Shown here piece by piece: positions 8,999-18,233 of a stretch of DNA of 36,451 nt (its first letter is position 1; every line of letters begins with the position of its first letter). A program made the position numbers and the translations under genes. Where the stretch lies: NCBI GenBank assembly GCA_029245065.1, contig JAQWQB010000029.1:1-36451 (forward strand), written 5' to 3'. The stretch comes from Flavobacteriales bacterium (lineage in GTDB: Bacteria; Bacteroidota; Bacteroidia; Flavobacteriales_D; Sanyastnellaceae). The notes below the pieces were generated by a model. It was given only the letters and a program-made list of their open reading frames with translations. It had not been told where the DNA came from and searched no databases.

Positions 8999-11107
8999 TT
9001 ATGCTGTTTGTTTTCCACGTACTTCAGCAATAACTGCTTCTTGTACACTTCTTGGAGCCTCACTGTAGTGTGAGAATTCCATTGTTGAACTTGCTCTACC
9101 AGAAGTGATTGTTCTAAGGTCAGTTACATAACCGAACATTTCACTCAATGGAACTTTAGCTTTTACCACAGTAGCTCCACTTCTTTCATCTGTACCTTCA
9201 ATAAGGGCACGACGCTTGTTCAAATCTCCAATCACATCTCCCATGTTCTCTTCAGGTGTCAACACCTCAAGTTTCATCATCGGCTCAAGAATTACTGGCT
9301 GACAGTTCTTAACCGCATTACGGTAAGCCATCTTAGCACAAATCTCGAATGATAGAGAATCTGAATCGACTGCGTGGAATGAACCATCAGTAAGCTCTAC
9401 TTGCATAGAATCCATTGGGAAACCAGCTAGCACTCCATTCACCATAGAATCCTTAAATCCTTTCTCTACAGAAGGGATGAATTCACGTGGAACGTTACCA
9501 CCCTTGATGCTGTTAACAAACTTCAATCCTGAAGCTTCTTCATCATCGTGAGCAGAAATCTTGATTACAATGTCAGCGAACTTACCACGTCCACCAGATT
9601 GCTTATTATATGTTTCACGGTGATCTGTAGCACCGGTGATTGCTTCTTTGTATGCCACCTGCGGACGTCCTTGGTTACATTCCACCTTAAACTCACGCTT
9701 AAGACGGTCAAGGATAATCTCCAAGTGAAGCTCTCCCATTCCTGAGATTACTGTTTGACCACTATTCTCGTCAGTCTTCACAGTAAACGTTGGATCTTCT
9801 TCAGCAAGCTTGTTCAATGCAACACCTAGACGGTCCAAATCTCCTTGAGTTTTAGGCTCAATTGCGATACCGATTACCGGTTCTGGGAAGCTCATTGACT
9901 CAAGTACAATTGGCTTGTCTTGCGCACAAAGTGTATCTCCAGTTCTAATATCCTTGAAACCAACAGCAGCACCAATATCCCCAGCTTCAAGCGCTTCGAT
10001 AGAGTTTTGCTTGTTCGAGTGCATCTGGAACAAACGTGAAATACGTTCCTTCTTGTCCGAACGTGTATTCAACACGTAACTACCTGCAGGAAGAACTCCT
10101 GAGTAAGCACGGATGAAACAAAGACGTCCTACAAAAGGATCTGTAGCGATTTTGAATGCAAGAGCTGAAAATGGCTCCTCTGTATTCGAAAGACGCGTCT
10201 CTTCTTCTTCAGTCTTAGGATTGATTCCTGTAATAGAACCAATATCTGCAGGAGATGGAAGAAATTCCATCACTGCGTCAAGCATTGTCTGAACACCTTT
10301 GTTCTTAAATGCAGAACCACACATCATTGGAGTCATAGACATCGAAACGGTCGCTTTACGAATCGCTTCCAACATCTCTGCTTCCGTAATGCTATCTGGA
10401 GCTTCGAAGTACTTCTCCATCAAAGAATCATCTTGCTCAGCAGCAGCTTCAACAAGCTTTTCACGCCACTCAGCAACTGTTTCTACCAAATCTTCTGGAA
10501 TTGGAATCTCCGTCCAGGTCATCCCCTGATCAGAATCATTCCATACCATGGCTTTGTTGTTAATCAAATCAACAACACCTTTAAAGTCATCTTCCGCACC
10601 AATTGGAACCTGAAGTGGAACTGGGTTAGCCCCAAGACGTTCACGCACCTGCTCAACAACGTTGAAGAAGTCTGCACCAGAACGGTCCATCTTATTCACG
10701 AAACCAATACGAGGCACATTGTACTTGTCAGCCTGACGCCAAACGGTCTCAGACTGAGGCTCAACACCTCCTACAGCACAAAACAAGGCTACAGCACCAT
10801 CAAGAACACGCAAAGAACGCTCTACCTCTACAGTAAAATCAACGTGTCCTGGAGTATCAATGATATTCATCTTGTACTCTGTGTCTCTGTAGTTCCAGAA
10901 ACAAGTAGTAGCTGCAGATGTAATCGTGATACCACGCTCCTGCTCCTGCTCCATCCAATCCATGGTTGCAGCTCCATCGTGTACCTCACCAATCTTGTGA
11001 GAAATTCCTGTATAATACAGGACACGCTCCGTAGTGGTGGTTTTACCGGCATCAATGTGAGCCATGATACCGATGTTCCTTGTTAATTTGAGATCCCTTT
11101 TAGCCAT
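8999..11107 (-). CDS. fusA: translation elongation factor G
   Basis: EF-G, a GTPase that moves tRNA and mRNA through the ribosome after peptide transfer. 702 residues, the standard length. GTP-binding motifs are visible near the N-terminus: G1 AHIDAGKTT (about 16-24), G2 in [12 protein letters not shown]3 DTPGHVDF, G4 NKMD and G5 in GSAFKNKG. Domain IV includes [15 protein letters not shown]. It is 18 bases after rpsG and 12 before rpsJ, so it is probably cotranscribed with the ribosomal genes. Confidence 0.99.
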   Translation of the reverse strand: MAKRDLKLTRNIGIMAHIDAGKTTTTERVLYYTGISHKIGEVHDGAATMDWMEQEQERGITITSAATTCFWNYRDTEYKMNIIDTPGHVDFTVEVERSLRVLDGAVALFCAVGGVEPQSETVWRQADKYNVPRIGFVNKMDRSGADFFNVVEQVRERLGANPVPLQVPIGAEDDFKGVVDLINNKAMVWNDSDQGMTWTEIPIPEDLVETVAEWREKLVEAAAEQDDSLMEKYFEAPDSITEAEMLEAIRKATVSMSMTPMMCGSAFKNKGVQTMLDAVMEFLPSPADIGSITGINPKTEEEETRLSNTEEPFSALAFKIATDPFVGRLCFIRAYSGVLPAGSYVLNTRSDKKERISRLFQMHSNKQNSIEALEAGDIGAAVGFKDIRTGDTLCAQDKPIVLESMSFPEPVIGIAIEPKTQGDLDRLGVALNKLAEEDPTFTVKTDENSGQTVISGMGELHLEIILDRLKREFKVECNQGRPQVAYKEAITGATDHRETYNKQSGGRGKFADIVIKISAHDDEEASGLKFVNSIKGGNVPREFIPSVEKGFKDSMVNGVLAGFPMDSMQVELTDGSFHAVDSDSLSFEICAKMAYRNAVKNCQPVILEPMMKLEVLTPEENMGDVIGDLNKRRALIEGTDERSGATVVKAKVPLSEMFGYVTDLRTITSGRASSTMEFSHYSEAPRSVQEAVIAEVRGKQTA

Positions 11108-11125
11108 CTTCTTAATGTAAATGCG

Positions 11126-11593
11126 TTAGAAACGGAAATGTGAGAATGCTTTGTTTGCCTCAGCCATGCGGTGTGTATCTTCTTTCTTCTTGAAAGTAGC
11201 ACCTTCTTCTTTGGCTGCTGCCATAATTTCGCCAGCGAGTCTTTCAGACATTGACTTTTCGTTACGCTTGCGAGCATAACTAATCAACCACTTCATTGCC
11301 ATTGACAGCTTTCTGCTATCACGAATTGGCTGTGGAATCTGAAACGTAGCACCACCTACTCGGCGGCTACGCACCTCTACAGCTGGTGTCACATTCGTCA
11401 ATGCTTTCTTGAACAACTCAAGACCATCTTCTTCAGTCTTTGCCTCAACACGATCCATCGCATCGTAGAAAATACCCAATGCAATGCTCTTCTTACCTTG
11501 AAGCATGAGGTTGTTCACAAACTTTGTCACCAACTCACTATTGAATCGTGGGTCTGGTAGGACAGGGTTCCGTTTCGCCGTTTTCCTTCTCAT
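11126..11593 (-). CDS. rpsG: 30S ribosomal protein S7
   Basis: Small-subunit protein S7, 155 residues. It nucleates assembly of the head and contacts the E-site tRNA. Signatures are [36 protein letters not shown], and [19 protein letters not shown] in the centre. In E. coli it represses the str operon by binding the rpsL-rpsG spacer. The spacer here is only 18 bases, too short for that structure. Confidence 0.99.
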   Translation of the reverse strand: MRRKTAKRNPVLPDPRFNSELVTKFVNNLMLQGKKSIALGIFYDAMDRVEAKTEEDGLELFKKALTNVTPAVEVRSRRVGGATFQIPQPIRDSRKLSMAMKWLISYARKRNEKSMSERLAGEIMAAAKEEGATFKKKEDTHRMAEANKAFSHFRF

Positions 11594-11611
11594 AGCGCGC
11601 TTATAGAAATG

Positions 11612-11992
11612 TTATTTCTTCGTTTTTGGACGCTTCGTTCCATACTTGGAACGTCGCTGATTACGACCTTCCACACCAGCGGTATCAAGAGCGCCACGCA
11701 CAATGTGGTAACGCACCCCTGGAAGATCTTTAACACGACCACCTCTCACGAGCACAATACTGTGTTCTTGAAGGTTATGTCCTTCACCCCCGATGTAAGC
11801 ATTGACTTCGTTTCCGTTAGTCAATCGAACACGCGCTACTTTACGCATCGCGGAGTTCGGCTTCTTAGGAGTGGTTGTATATACACGTACACAAACCCCA
11901 CGGCGCTGTGGACACGAGTCCAAAGCCGCTGATTTTGAGGGTTTTACTTTACTTATTCGTCCTTTTCGGATCAGTTGCTGAATAGTCGGCAT
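11612..11992 (-). CDS. rpsL: 30S ribosomal protein S12
   Basis: Small-subunit protein S12, 126 residues, at the decoding centre. Signatures are [44 protein letters not shown] and [13 protein letters not shown]. The two Lys residues whose mutation gives streptomycin resistance in E. coli (in PKKPNSA and GRVKDLPG) are both present, so the target looks wild type. The Asp of KDLPG is the RimO methylthiolation site in E. coli. This is the first gene of the operon, about 58 bases downstream of the inferred transcription start. Confidence 0.99.
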   Translation of the reverse strand: MPTIQQLIRKGRISKVKPSKSAALDSCPQRRGVCVRVYTTTPKKPNSAMRKVARVRLTNGNEVNAYIGGEGHNLQEHSIVLVRGGRVKDLPGVRYHIVRGALDTAGVEGRNQRRSKYGTKRPKTKK

Positions 11993-12036
11993 AATGCGGG
12001 TCTTCGTTGCAAAAAGTTATTGACAATCTATTCGTT

Positions 12037-12051
12037 CCCAAATTTTTTGGG
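12037..12051 (-). other. 5'-terminal hairpin of the ribosomal operon leader
   Basis: Perfect inverted repeat CCCAAA-(3 bases)-TTTGGG just at the predicted transcript start, so the mRNA would begin with a short stem-loop. It could protect the 5' end or serve regulation. No known r-protein binding site is recognisable in it. The short stem may also be chance. Confidence 0.4.
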
Positions 12052-12055
12052 GCTG

Positions 12056-12085
12056 CAAATGTACGATGTTTAAACAGAAATCCAA
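12056..12085 (-). promoter_or_regulatory. promoter of the str-S10-spc ribosomal operon
   Basis: On the minus strand a -33 TTG (12085-12083) and a -7 TACATTTG (12063-12056) are separated by exactly 19 bases. This matches the Bacteroidota housekeeping consensus TTG-N19-TAnnTTTG fully. The transcript should begin near 12050, leaving a leader of about 58 bases before rpsL. This is the best promoter match in the window, in keeping with the high demand for these genes. Confidence 0.85.
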
Positions 12086-12229
12086 GTGCTTGAGGCACAT
12101 TAATTTCAGAGAAATGCGATTTTTTTGAAATTCAGCATGAAAACCCACGGTTTCTTTACGTTCCCCTCCAGAATTTGAACACACACAAAATCGTGCACCT
12201 GTTCGCCCAAAAGAGAACGCGCTATTTGA

Positions 12230-12237
12230 TACCTTTG
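12230..12237 (+). promoter_or_regulatory. -7 element TACCTTTG directly before the helicase GTG
   Basis: Perfect TAnnTTTG match ending 4 bases before the GTG start at 12242. No clear TTG lies 19-23 bases upstream, so the -33 part is weak. The predicted transcription start falls on or next to the start codon, which implies a leaderless or nearly leaderless transcript. Confidence 0.6.
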
Positions 12238-12241
12238 TTCC

Positions 12242-14524
12242 GTGGAATATCTCGATCAATTAAATACCGAACAACGAAAGGCAGCTGAACATATAAGCGG
12301 TCCGATGATGGTTATTGCCGGCGCCGGATCAGGAAAAACACGTGTTCTCACCTATAGAATTGCCCACCTCATTAATAGTGGTGTAGACCCTTTCGCCATC
12401 CTTTCCCTCACCTTTACCAACAAGGCAGCGAAGGAGATGAAAGAGCGTATATCCCATATCATTGGAGACAAAGAAGCAAGCAATATCTGGATGGGGACAT
12501 TTCACTCAGTCTTCGCCAGAATCCTGAGAATGGAATGCGATAAACTGAACTACCCGAGAAATTTCACCATTTACGACACACAAGATAGTAAGTCGCTCAT
12601 CAGAGAAATCATCAAATCCTTTGGGCTAGACGATAAAGTCTACAAACCGGGAACCATATTTGGACGCATCAGTGCAGCCAAAAACAACCTCATCGGCCCA
12701 GAAAGCTACAAGCAAAACACGGAAATCATGGGGGAAGACAGTCAGGCTGGAAGACCCATGACCGGCGATATTTACCAAGCATATGCAGACCGTTGTTACC
12801 GAGCCGGAGCAATGGATTTCGACGATTTATTATATAAGACCAACGTACTACTCAGGGACTACCCGGAGGTGCTTCACAGGTACCAGCACAAGTTTCAGTT
12901 CCTTCTTGTAGATGAGTATCAAGACACCAACTTTGCACAGTACCTCATCATTAAGCAACTTGGTGCTGTGAACCAAAACGTCTGCGTCGTTGGAGATGAT
13001 GCACAGTCAATTTATGGCTTCCGAGGCGCAGATATTGGGAATATCTTGAACTTCAAACAAGACTACCCTGACTTTAGTTTGTACAAACTCGAACAGAACT
13101 ACCGCTCAACCAAGGTGATCGTGAACGCAGCCAATTCTGTTATTGCGAAGAATAAAAACCAGATTCCAAAAAAGGTTTGGACCTCAAATCAAGAAGGGGA
13201 ACCGATTTACCTGAACCGTTCCATGTCTGACAACGACGAAGGGCGTTTCGTGAGCAATTCCATTTTCGAAATAAAAAGCCAGCAAGGCGCAAAGCACAGC
13301 GACTTCGCCATTTTGTACAGAACCAATTCGCAGTCTCGTTCATTCGAGGAAGCATTGCGAAAGATTAATATTCCCTATAAAATTTACGGTGGCCTCTCTT
13401 TTTACCAACGAAAAGAGATCAAAGATTTGCTTGCCTACTTCAGGCTTTCCGCAAATCAAAATGACGATGAGGCGCTCAAGCGAATCATCAACTACCCCGC
13501 AAGAGGCATTGGTAAAACTACCATGGACAAGCTCACCATCGCAGCAGCCAAGTTCCAAGTGCCGTTGTGGTCAGTAATGGAAAACCCATTCGAATATCCG
13601 GCAGAAATCCCGAACGCTACCCAAGGGAAGCTGAATGATTTCATTCTTAAAATAAAGAGCTTCACGTCTCAACTTGAACTAAAAAACGCCTTCGACCTGG
13701 GACAAGAAATTGCCCAGAACACGGGCCTTTTGCGCGAACTATACTCTGACAAAACTCCTGAAGGAGTAGCGAGGTATGAGAACATTCAAGAACTCTTGAA
13801 CGGGATGAAAGAATTTGCTGACGGTGTCGATGAAGACAACCCAGATGCGATCAATACGCTGCCTGACTTTATGGTAGACGTGGCCTTGTTAACAGACGCT
13901 GACAAAGACGATGACGACATTGACAAGGTAAGCATGATGACCATTCACGCGTCGAAAGGTCTTGAGTTCGACTACGTATACATCGTTGGTCTTGAAGAAA
14001 ACCTATTCCCTTCCCAAATGGCGTTGAGCTCAAGGGAAGAGTTAGAAGAAGAGCGTCGGTTGTTTTACGTTGCCATCACGCGGGCGAAAGAAAGAGCCAT
14101 TCTTTCTTATGCGGTTACACGCTACCGTTGGGGCACCCTTTCTCAATGTGAGCCTTCGCGTTTTATTGAAGAAGTTGACCCGCAATACATGTACGTTCCT
14201 CCGGTGGCAGTTAACAGACCTCCGGCGAAAGGAAGGGACTTTTCCGCAGCTCGAAATCGTTTTCACCAGCCCCAACAAGCTGGCTCCGTAGCCCCAACGA
14301 AAGGCGGCAAACCCATGACGAAAGTTGCGCATTCATCTGCACCTACTGATCCAGAAACGCTGAACGCAATTCGCGAAGGAAGTGAAGTGGAACACGCCCG
14401 ATTTGGCAAAGGAAAGGTGATTAAAATAGAAGGTAAATCTCCCAATACGAAAGCAACTGTTTTCTTCCCAACCGCAGGCCAGAAGCAACTCTTGCTCAAA
14501 TTCGCGAAACTCAAATTAGTGTAA
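12242..14524 (+). CDS. pcrA: UvrD/PcrA-type superfamily 1 DNA helicase
   Basis: ATP-dependent 3'-5' helicase of the UvrD/PcrA/Rep family, used in nucleotide-excision repair, removal of RecA filaments and conflict resolution. 760 residues. Motif I is GAGSGKT at 27-33. Motif Ia is TFTNKAAKEMKERI, motif II is VDEYQDTN, motif III is GDDAQSIYGFRGAD, and the Q motif LNTEQRKAAE is near the N-terminus. Motifs V and VI appear as TIHASKGLEFDYVYIVGLEE and FYVAITRAKE. The last 50 residues (VEHARFGKGKVIKIEG) form the Tudor-like C-terminal domain of PcrA. The frame is closed by TGA at 12227, and the only start giving the Q motif is GTG at 12242. It is divergent from rpsL. Confidence 0.95.
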   Translation: MEYLDQLNTEQRKAAEHISGPMMVIAGAGSGKTRVLTYRIAHLINSGVDPFAILSLTFTNKAAKEMKERISHIIGDKEASNIWMGTFHSVFARILRMECDKLNYPRNFTIYDTQDSKSLIREIIKSFGLDDKVYKPGTIFGRISAAKNNLIGPESYKQNTEIMGEDSQAGRPMTGDIYQAYADRCYRAGAMDFDDLLYKTNVLLRDYPEVLHRYQHKFQFLLVDEYQDTNFAQYLIIKQLGAVNQNVCVVGDDAQSIYGFRGADIGNILNFKQDYPDFSLYKLEQNYRSTKVIVNAANSVIAKNKNQIPKKVWTSNQEGEPIYLNRSMSDNDEGRFVSNSIFEIKSQQGAKHSDFAILYRTNSQSRSFEEALRKINIPYKIYGGLSFYQRKEIKDLLAYFRLSANQNDDEALKRIINYPARGIGKTTMDKLTIAAAKFQVPLWSVMENPFEYPAEIPNATQGKLNDFILKIKSFTSQLELKNAFDLGQEIAQNTGLLRELYSDKTPEGVARYENIQELLNGMKEFADGVDEDNPDAINTLPDFMVDVALLTDADKDDDDIDKVSMMTIHASKGLEFDYVYIVGLEENLFPSQMALSSREELEEERRLFYVAITRAKERAILSYAVTRYRWGTLSQCEPSRFIEEVDPQYMYVPPVAVNRPPAKGRDFSAARNRFHQPQQAGSVAPTKGGKPMTKVAHSSAPTDPETLNAIREGSEVEHARFGKGKVIKIEGKSPNTKATVFFPTAGQKQLLLKFAKLKLV

Positions 14525-14551
14525 CCTAAAGGTTGGTTTTAGTTTTTTTTT
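14523..14551 (+). terminator. weak terminator after the helicase
   Basis: A short AACC-TAAA-GGTT stem overlaps the stop codon. It is followed 8 bases later by a run of nine T. The stem is only 4 bp, so efficiency is doubtful. Confidence 0.35.
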
Positions 14552-14576
14552 CAGACTTGCCTCACGTCAGTCCAAC

Positions 14577-14612
14577 TTGTTGCGTCTTTAAGTTGAAACA
14601 TAAACGCAACAA
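14577..14612 (+). repeat. inverted repeat just before the lipoprotein start codon
   Basis: TTGTTGCGT (14577-14585) and ACGCAACAA (14604-14612) are perfect 9-base complements separated by 18 bases. The second arm ends 1 base before the ATG. In RNA this would fold into a stem next to the start codon; as DNA it could be an operator. A match this good is expected a few times by chance in 36 kb. Confidence 0.35.
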
Positions 14613-14613
14613 C

Positions 14614-15870
14614 ATGAAAATCTTAAAATTATCCCTCCTTACTCTCTTCGTAGGAAGTCTTGCTATTACTGGATGTAAAAAAGACGAATCTACTGCCAAC
14701 AATGGTTCACCCGTACCCGAATTGAATACCGTACTTGGTTCACTATTGGCCAATGCACCTCAAGCAGAGAGCTTCCAACTGAATGCTCAGTTCCCTACAC
14801 CCATTCGAACTGCAAATGGAGCGCGATACGTCTTCAACAACAATTCATTCCTCATGCCTGATGGTAGCATTGCTACTGGTATGATTGATGTTCAAATCAC
14901 GGAACACTTCTCAAACAGCGACCTTCTCCTTGCCGGCATGCCAACCATTTCGAACGGCGAGCAACTTGTAACAGGCGGACAGTTTTTGGTGGAAGCTTTC
15001 AAAAACGGACAGCAATTAAGTGCCTCACCTCAGTATAATTTGAACGCAGAAATCCCAACTGACGAACCAGATACCAACATGGATCTATTCATTGGCGAAC
15101 CCAACTTGGACGGAACAGTAAATTGGATGGAAGCAAATCAAGGCAACCTGAATGTGACCGAAGTCTTTGAAGAGGGAGATTCATCTTGGTACTGCTCCCA
15201 GTTGTGCGGTTCCATCCCTATGTCAGCAGGAAGCACACTTACTATTTCTTACACTGGTTCTATGTCTGAAAGTTCAACCATGCACTCCATGAGTTATGAA
15301 GGTCTTGGTGACTACGACTACATCGAAGACATGACTGGTTTTACTCCAATCACATTAACGGCTACTACTGACGATGTCATCTACATCTGCATTAACGATT
15401 TCAACGTTGACGGCTGGCAAGGTGCATTTCTAACGCTAGATGTTGACGGCGAAACAGCGATCATAACCATTGATAGCGATGAATGCGAGCCAATGCCATT
15501 TGGATATTACTACAACCTGAATACAAATCACTTGGGATGGATCAATTGTGACTACCAAGGATGGGCTGGGTTAACTCAAGACTCATTCATGATAGCTGAT
15601 CTTCCAGCAGATTACGAATGTGATGACTTGGTGGCGTACGTTGTTTACCCTGATTTTGACGGACTAGGTTACTCTTCTTGCGATGGTGTTTCCATTACAT
15701 CAATGAGCATGCCTTCAAACACCAATGCTGTACTCTGCAGTGTTGCACTTATAGACGACACCTATTACTCAGCTTTCGCAACTGCTACAGTGAACGGAGA
15801 AACCGCAGTAACACTGAATTATTCCGAAACAAGCATTGCGGAATTCGAAGCCTTCATTAACGGGTTGTAG
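14614..15870 (+). CDS. secreted lipoprotein of unknown function with Cys-containing insertion
   Basis: Predicted outer-membrane or periplasmic lipoprotein, 418 residues. The signal sequence has a lipobox ITGC with Cys21 as the lipidation site, followed by KKDE. Residues about 55-140 (PNGARYVF-like start, GMIDVQITEHFSNSDLLLAGMPTISNG, GGQFLVEAFKNGQ) and about 297-418 (YYYNLNTNHLGWINCDYQGW, SIAEFEAFINGL) resemble a fold I know from many Bacteroidota lipoproteins with no assigned role. Between them, residues about 188-292 are an insertion with C194, C198, C259 and C291, rich in Ser, Thr, Asp and Gly and probably a beta-sandwich. The ATG at 14614 is preferred over an upstream in-frame start because it begins the signal peptide. 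No catalytic motif is recognised. Confidence 0.85.
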   Translation: MKILKLSLLTLFVGSLAITGCKKDESTANNGSPVPELNTVLGSLLANAPQAESFQLNAQFPTPIRTANGARYVFNNNSFLMPDGSIATGMIDVQITEHFSNSDLLLAGMPTISNGEQLVTGGQFLVEAFKNGQQLSASPQYNLNAEIPTDEPDTNMDLFIGEPNLDGTVNWMEANQGNLNVTEVFEEGDSSWYCSQLCGSIPMSAGSTLTISYTGSMSESSTMHSMSYEGLGDYDYIEDMTGFTPITLTATTDDVIYICINDFNVDGWQGAFLTLDVDGETAIITIDSDECEPMPFGYYYNLNTNHLGWINCDYQGWAGLTQDSFMIADLPADYECDDLVAYVVYPDFDGLGYSSCDGVSITSMSMPSNTNAVLCSVALIDDTYYSAFATATVNGETAVTLNYSETSIAEFEAFINGL

Positions 15871-15905
15871 AAGCCTTCATTGCAATCTCTCTTATGACGG
15901 TCGAG

Positions 15906-15944
15906 AAAGTCGCGCTCTTATTGAGTGCGGCTTTTCTCATTTTA
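15906..15944 (+). terminator. intrinsic terminator after the lipoprotein gene
   Basis: A 12-bp stem (15906-15917 with 15923-15934, including two G-U pairs) closes a 5-base TTATT loop. A T-rich tail TCTCATTTT follows. It separates the lipoprotein and hydrolase transcripts. Confidence 0.8.
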
Positions 15945-15979
15945 AACGTCATTAATTCCATCACTCTTTGAAACAGGAA

Positions 15980-16010
15980 TTGAAATTGAAACGCTTCATT
16001 CGTACCTTCC
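15980..16010 (+). promoter_or_regulatory. candidate promoter of the secreted hydrolase
   Basis: TTG (15980-15982), a 20-base spacer and TACCTTCC (16003-16010), which is 6 of 8 to TAnnTTTG. It leaves a leader of about 14 bases before the ATG at 16029. Confidence 0.45.
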
Positions 16011-16028
16011 GCTCAAACTAATTCGAAT

Positions 16029-18200
16029 ATGTACCGTCTGTTATTTCTTTTCGCCTTAGCACCTTCTATTATTTGTTCGGCACAAATGACCCCTCTGCCT
16101 GACCCGGGTAAAAAAGCGAATGAGCTCGTTTGGATGCATCCAACGCAAACGCAAGCTTCAGTCCAAGCCAACGAATACGTTGAAATTGGCTTCAAGCTTC
16201 AGCAAGAGGCGAAGAAGCGAATTCACAATTATTTGAAAGAACGAAACGTTCCAGGATTAATCAACCCGTTCGATGCGAGAGACCTAGATGTGGTGTTCAC
16301 ATTTTCGCTTATGGTTGAAGGTGGAAAGGTGGGCGAACTAAGTAAACAAGTAAATGGCTTCTTCTACCGAGAATACATCCGAGACCGAAGCAATTCCGAC
16401 CCGAACATGTGGAAACATGTAGAAAAGCCAACCTTATTTCACATTCGTGGAAGGTTCACCCCTACCCAACCTGGCACTTACTGTGTTCAAGCTACTATCA
16501 AAGCCAAGGGAATGGCTGATACCAAAACCGACGTTACCTACTTCGAGGTGCAAGCAGCAGTAGAACCAGGATTCCTTGAAATAGGAGAGAACAAGCGTTT
16601 CTTCGAACAAGGTGAATCCTCCTTTTTTCCGGTTGGCCAGAACATTCCATGGCCCGATTGTAACCCTACCGTTGACCCACTTTGTAAGACCATTCAATGC
16701 GGTGGCATAGAACCTTGGTGCGGTGGCAAACTAACAAGCCTTCACTCTTACGACGTTTACCAAAAGCAAATGACCGACTTGGCAAATGCAGGTGGGAATT
16801 ACATGCGCCTTTTGATTGCTCCATGGAACCTTGATATTGAATTTGAGAAGCTTAATAATTACAACGATCGCCTGAATAGAGCATGGGAACTGGATCGAAT
16901 CATCCAAAAAGCAGATGATTTAGACCTGCTCCTTCACTTGAACCTGCACGTTCATTACCCCTTGGAAGAAACATCGGTGTACTCTATGTTTTGTTGGGAT
17001 TATGCAGACATTGATTGTTACGGAGATGACGACCCCTACTGTTATGTTGACGAGCTCGGCCTCAAAACACCGAAGGACTTCCTTGAAAGTAAGGAAGCCA
17101 TGATTCATTACAAGAATAGAATTCGCTACCTCATTGCACGGTATGGTTATTCAACCAGCATTGGGGTCATTGAACTCTTCAGCGAAGCAAACAACATTGG
17201 CCAAGCTACTGGGGTAAACGAAGAGTGTTTATTGGACGGGTCACTTCCTAACAAGCACCCTTACCACCGGCAAGAAGGCTATGCAGCCCTTGTAGGGGAT
17301 TGGCAGCAGCAAATTGCTGAGTTCATCAAAGTGGAATTGAATCACACAGAACACATTATCTCTGCGAATTACACGGGTACTCCAGAATTCACGAAAGGGG
17401 ATGACACATTCTATTCGCCCTATGTAGACCTTGCTACTTGGAACAATTACACGTTGAGCATCAATAAGTATTACAACATCACAAGAGATGTAAGCAACTT
17501 CCAGTCCAAGCGTCAAAAGGGTAACATCACTAAAGAAGACCCTCCCTTCCTTGATAAGCCAATTATGTTCTCAGAAATTGGACCGGGAGCTGCTGAAGTA
17601 GAAAATTGCGATAACAATTTAAGGTGGATCAAAGCCGCGTGGAAAAGCTCGTTCTCTGGATTGGCCGGAACGGGAATGAACTGGAGTGAACAGTGGAACC
17701 CTGAATTGTGGACGCATCTTGGAAGAATTCATGAACTAATGAAACAGGTCGACTTAGACAATGGTGAATTCACCTCTGTTGCCGGTATACGAGCAGACAA
17801 TAAAGTTGATTACAACGCATTGGTTAGTTCAAATGGGTCAAAAAAAGCAGTGGGCGTCTTGCACAACGGCACCGTCAATTTCTACACGAGAAGAGAAGAA
17901 AATGACTGCGTTTGTTCCGATCTAGATAAATGGGGAAGCATTGTGTTGTTTGAAGAGTACCGCGAAGCACGGTCTATGGAGCCAAGTAAAGGTAAAAATG
18001 CACTTTCGCTTCCAAAAATGGGGGTGCTCAATAGGTACCAAATTGAATGGTACGACGTTGATACTGGACAGAAAATAGCCGAAAGTATGGAACGAAGTTC
18101 ACCTGGTGGAAAATTAGAACTCGTCCACCCAACAATGTCAAAAGACAAGTCGCCGTTAATGTACTTTAAAGTATACCGGTTAAAGTCCGAAGGTTTCTAG
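16029..18200 (+). CDS. secreted clan GH-A-like glycoside hydrolase
   Basis: Probable extracytoplasmic polysaccharide or glycoside hydrolase, 723 residues. A type I signal peptide (MYRLLFLFALAPSIICSA, cleavage before Gln19) is followed by a beta-rich N-terminal domain (about 45-180; EIGFKLQQEA, INPFDARDLDVVF, FTPTQPGTYCVQ) resembling DUF5060-type modules that precede GH5-like barrels. The barrel spans about 230-560. The candidate acid/base is Glu386 in IELFSEANN and the candidate nucleophile is Glu516 in PIMFSEIG. Clan GH-A normally has Asn before the acid/base; here it is Ser385. A small beta domain ends the protein, with no T9SS sorting domain. The substrate cannot be read from sequence. It has its own promoter and lies between a terminator and DUF4290. 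Confidence 0.75.
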   Translation: MYRLLFLFALAPSIICSAQMTPLPDPGKKANELVWMHPTQTQASVQANEYVEIGFKLQQEAKKRIHNYLKERNVPGLINPFDARDLDVVFTFSLMVEGGKVGELSKQVNGFFYREYIRDRSNSDPNMWKHVEKPTLFHIRGRFTPTQPGTYCVQATIKAKGMADTKTDVTYFEVQAAVEPGFLEIGENKRFFEQGESSFFPVGQNIPWPDCNPTVDPLCKTIQCGGIEPWCGGKLTSLHSYDVYQKQMTDLANAGGNYMRLLIAPWNLDIEFEKLNNYNDRLNRAWELDRIIQKADDLDLLLHLNLHVHYPLEETSVYSMFCWDYADIDCYGDDDPYCYVDELGLKTPKDFLESKEAMIHYKNRIRYLIARYGYSTSIGVIELFSEANNIGQATGVNEECLLDGSLPNKHPYHRQEGYAALVGDWQQQIAEFIKVELNHTEHIISANYTGTPEFTKGDDTFYSPYVDLATWNNYTLSINKYYNITRDVSNFQSKRQKGNITKEDPPFLDKPIMFSEIGPGAAEVENCDNNLRWIKAAWKSSFSGLAGTGMNWSEQWNPELWTHLGRIHELMKQVDLDNGEFTSVAGIRADNKVDYNALVSSNGSKKAVGVLHNGTVNFYTRREENDCVCSDLDKWGSIVLFEEYREARSMEPSKGKNALSLPKMGVLNRYQIEWYDVDTGQKIAESMERSSPGGKLELVHPTMSKDKSPLMYFKVYRLKSEGF

Positions 18201-18221
18201 AAATCCTTAAAATGAATTAGC

Positions 18222-18229
18222 TACTTTTG
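18222..18229 (+). promoter_or_regulatory. -7 element TACTTTTG directly before the DUF4290 ATG
   Basis: Perfect TAnnTTTG match whose last base lies 4 bases before the ATG at 18234, the same spacing as at the helicase gene. No TTG lies at the -33 distance. The transcript would start at or beside the ATG. Confidence 0.6.
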
Positions 18230-18233
18230 CAAG

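Noticed and set aside
10433-11086. 217-codon open frame on the plus strand
   Set aside because: It is antisense to fusA, whose GTPase motifs are clear, and its translation shows no family pattern.
12017-12259. 80-codon minus-strand frame between rpsL and the helicase
   Set aside because: It runs across both promoters and into the helicase start, and the product has no recognisable features.
14614-18200. The two secreted-protein genes as a polysaccharide utilisation locus
   Set aside because: There is no SusC/SusD pair, sulfatase or sensor nearby, and a terminator separates the two genes.
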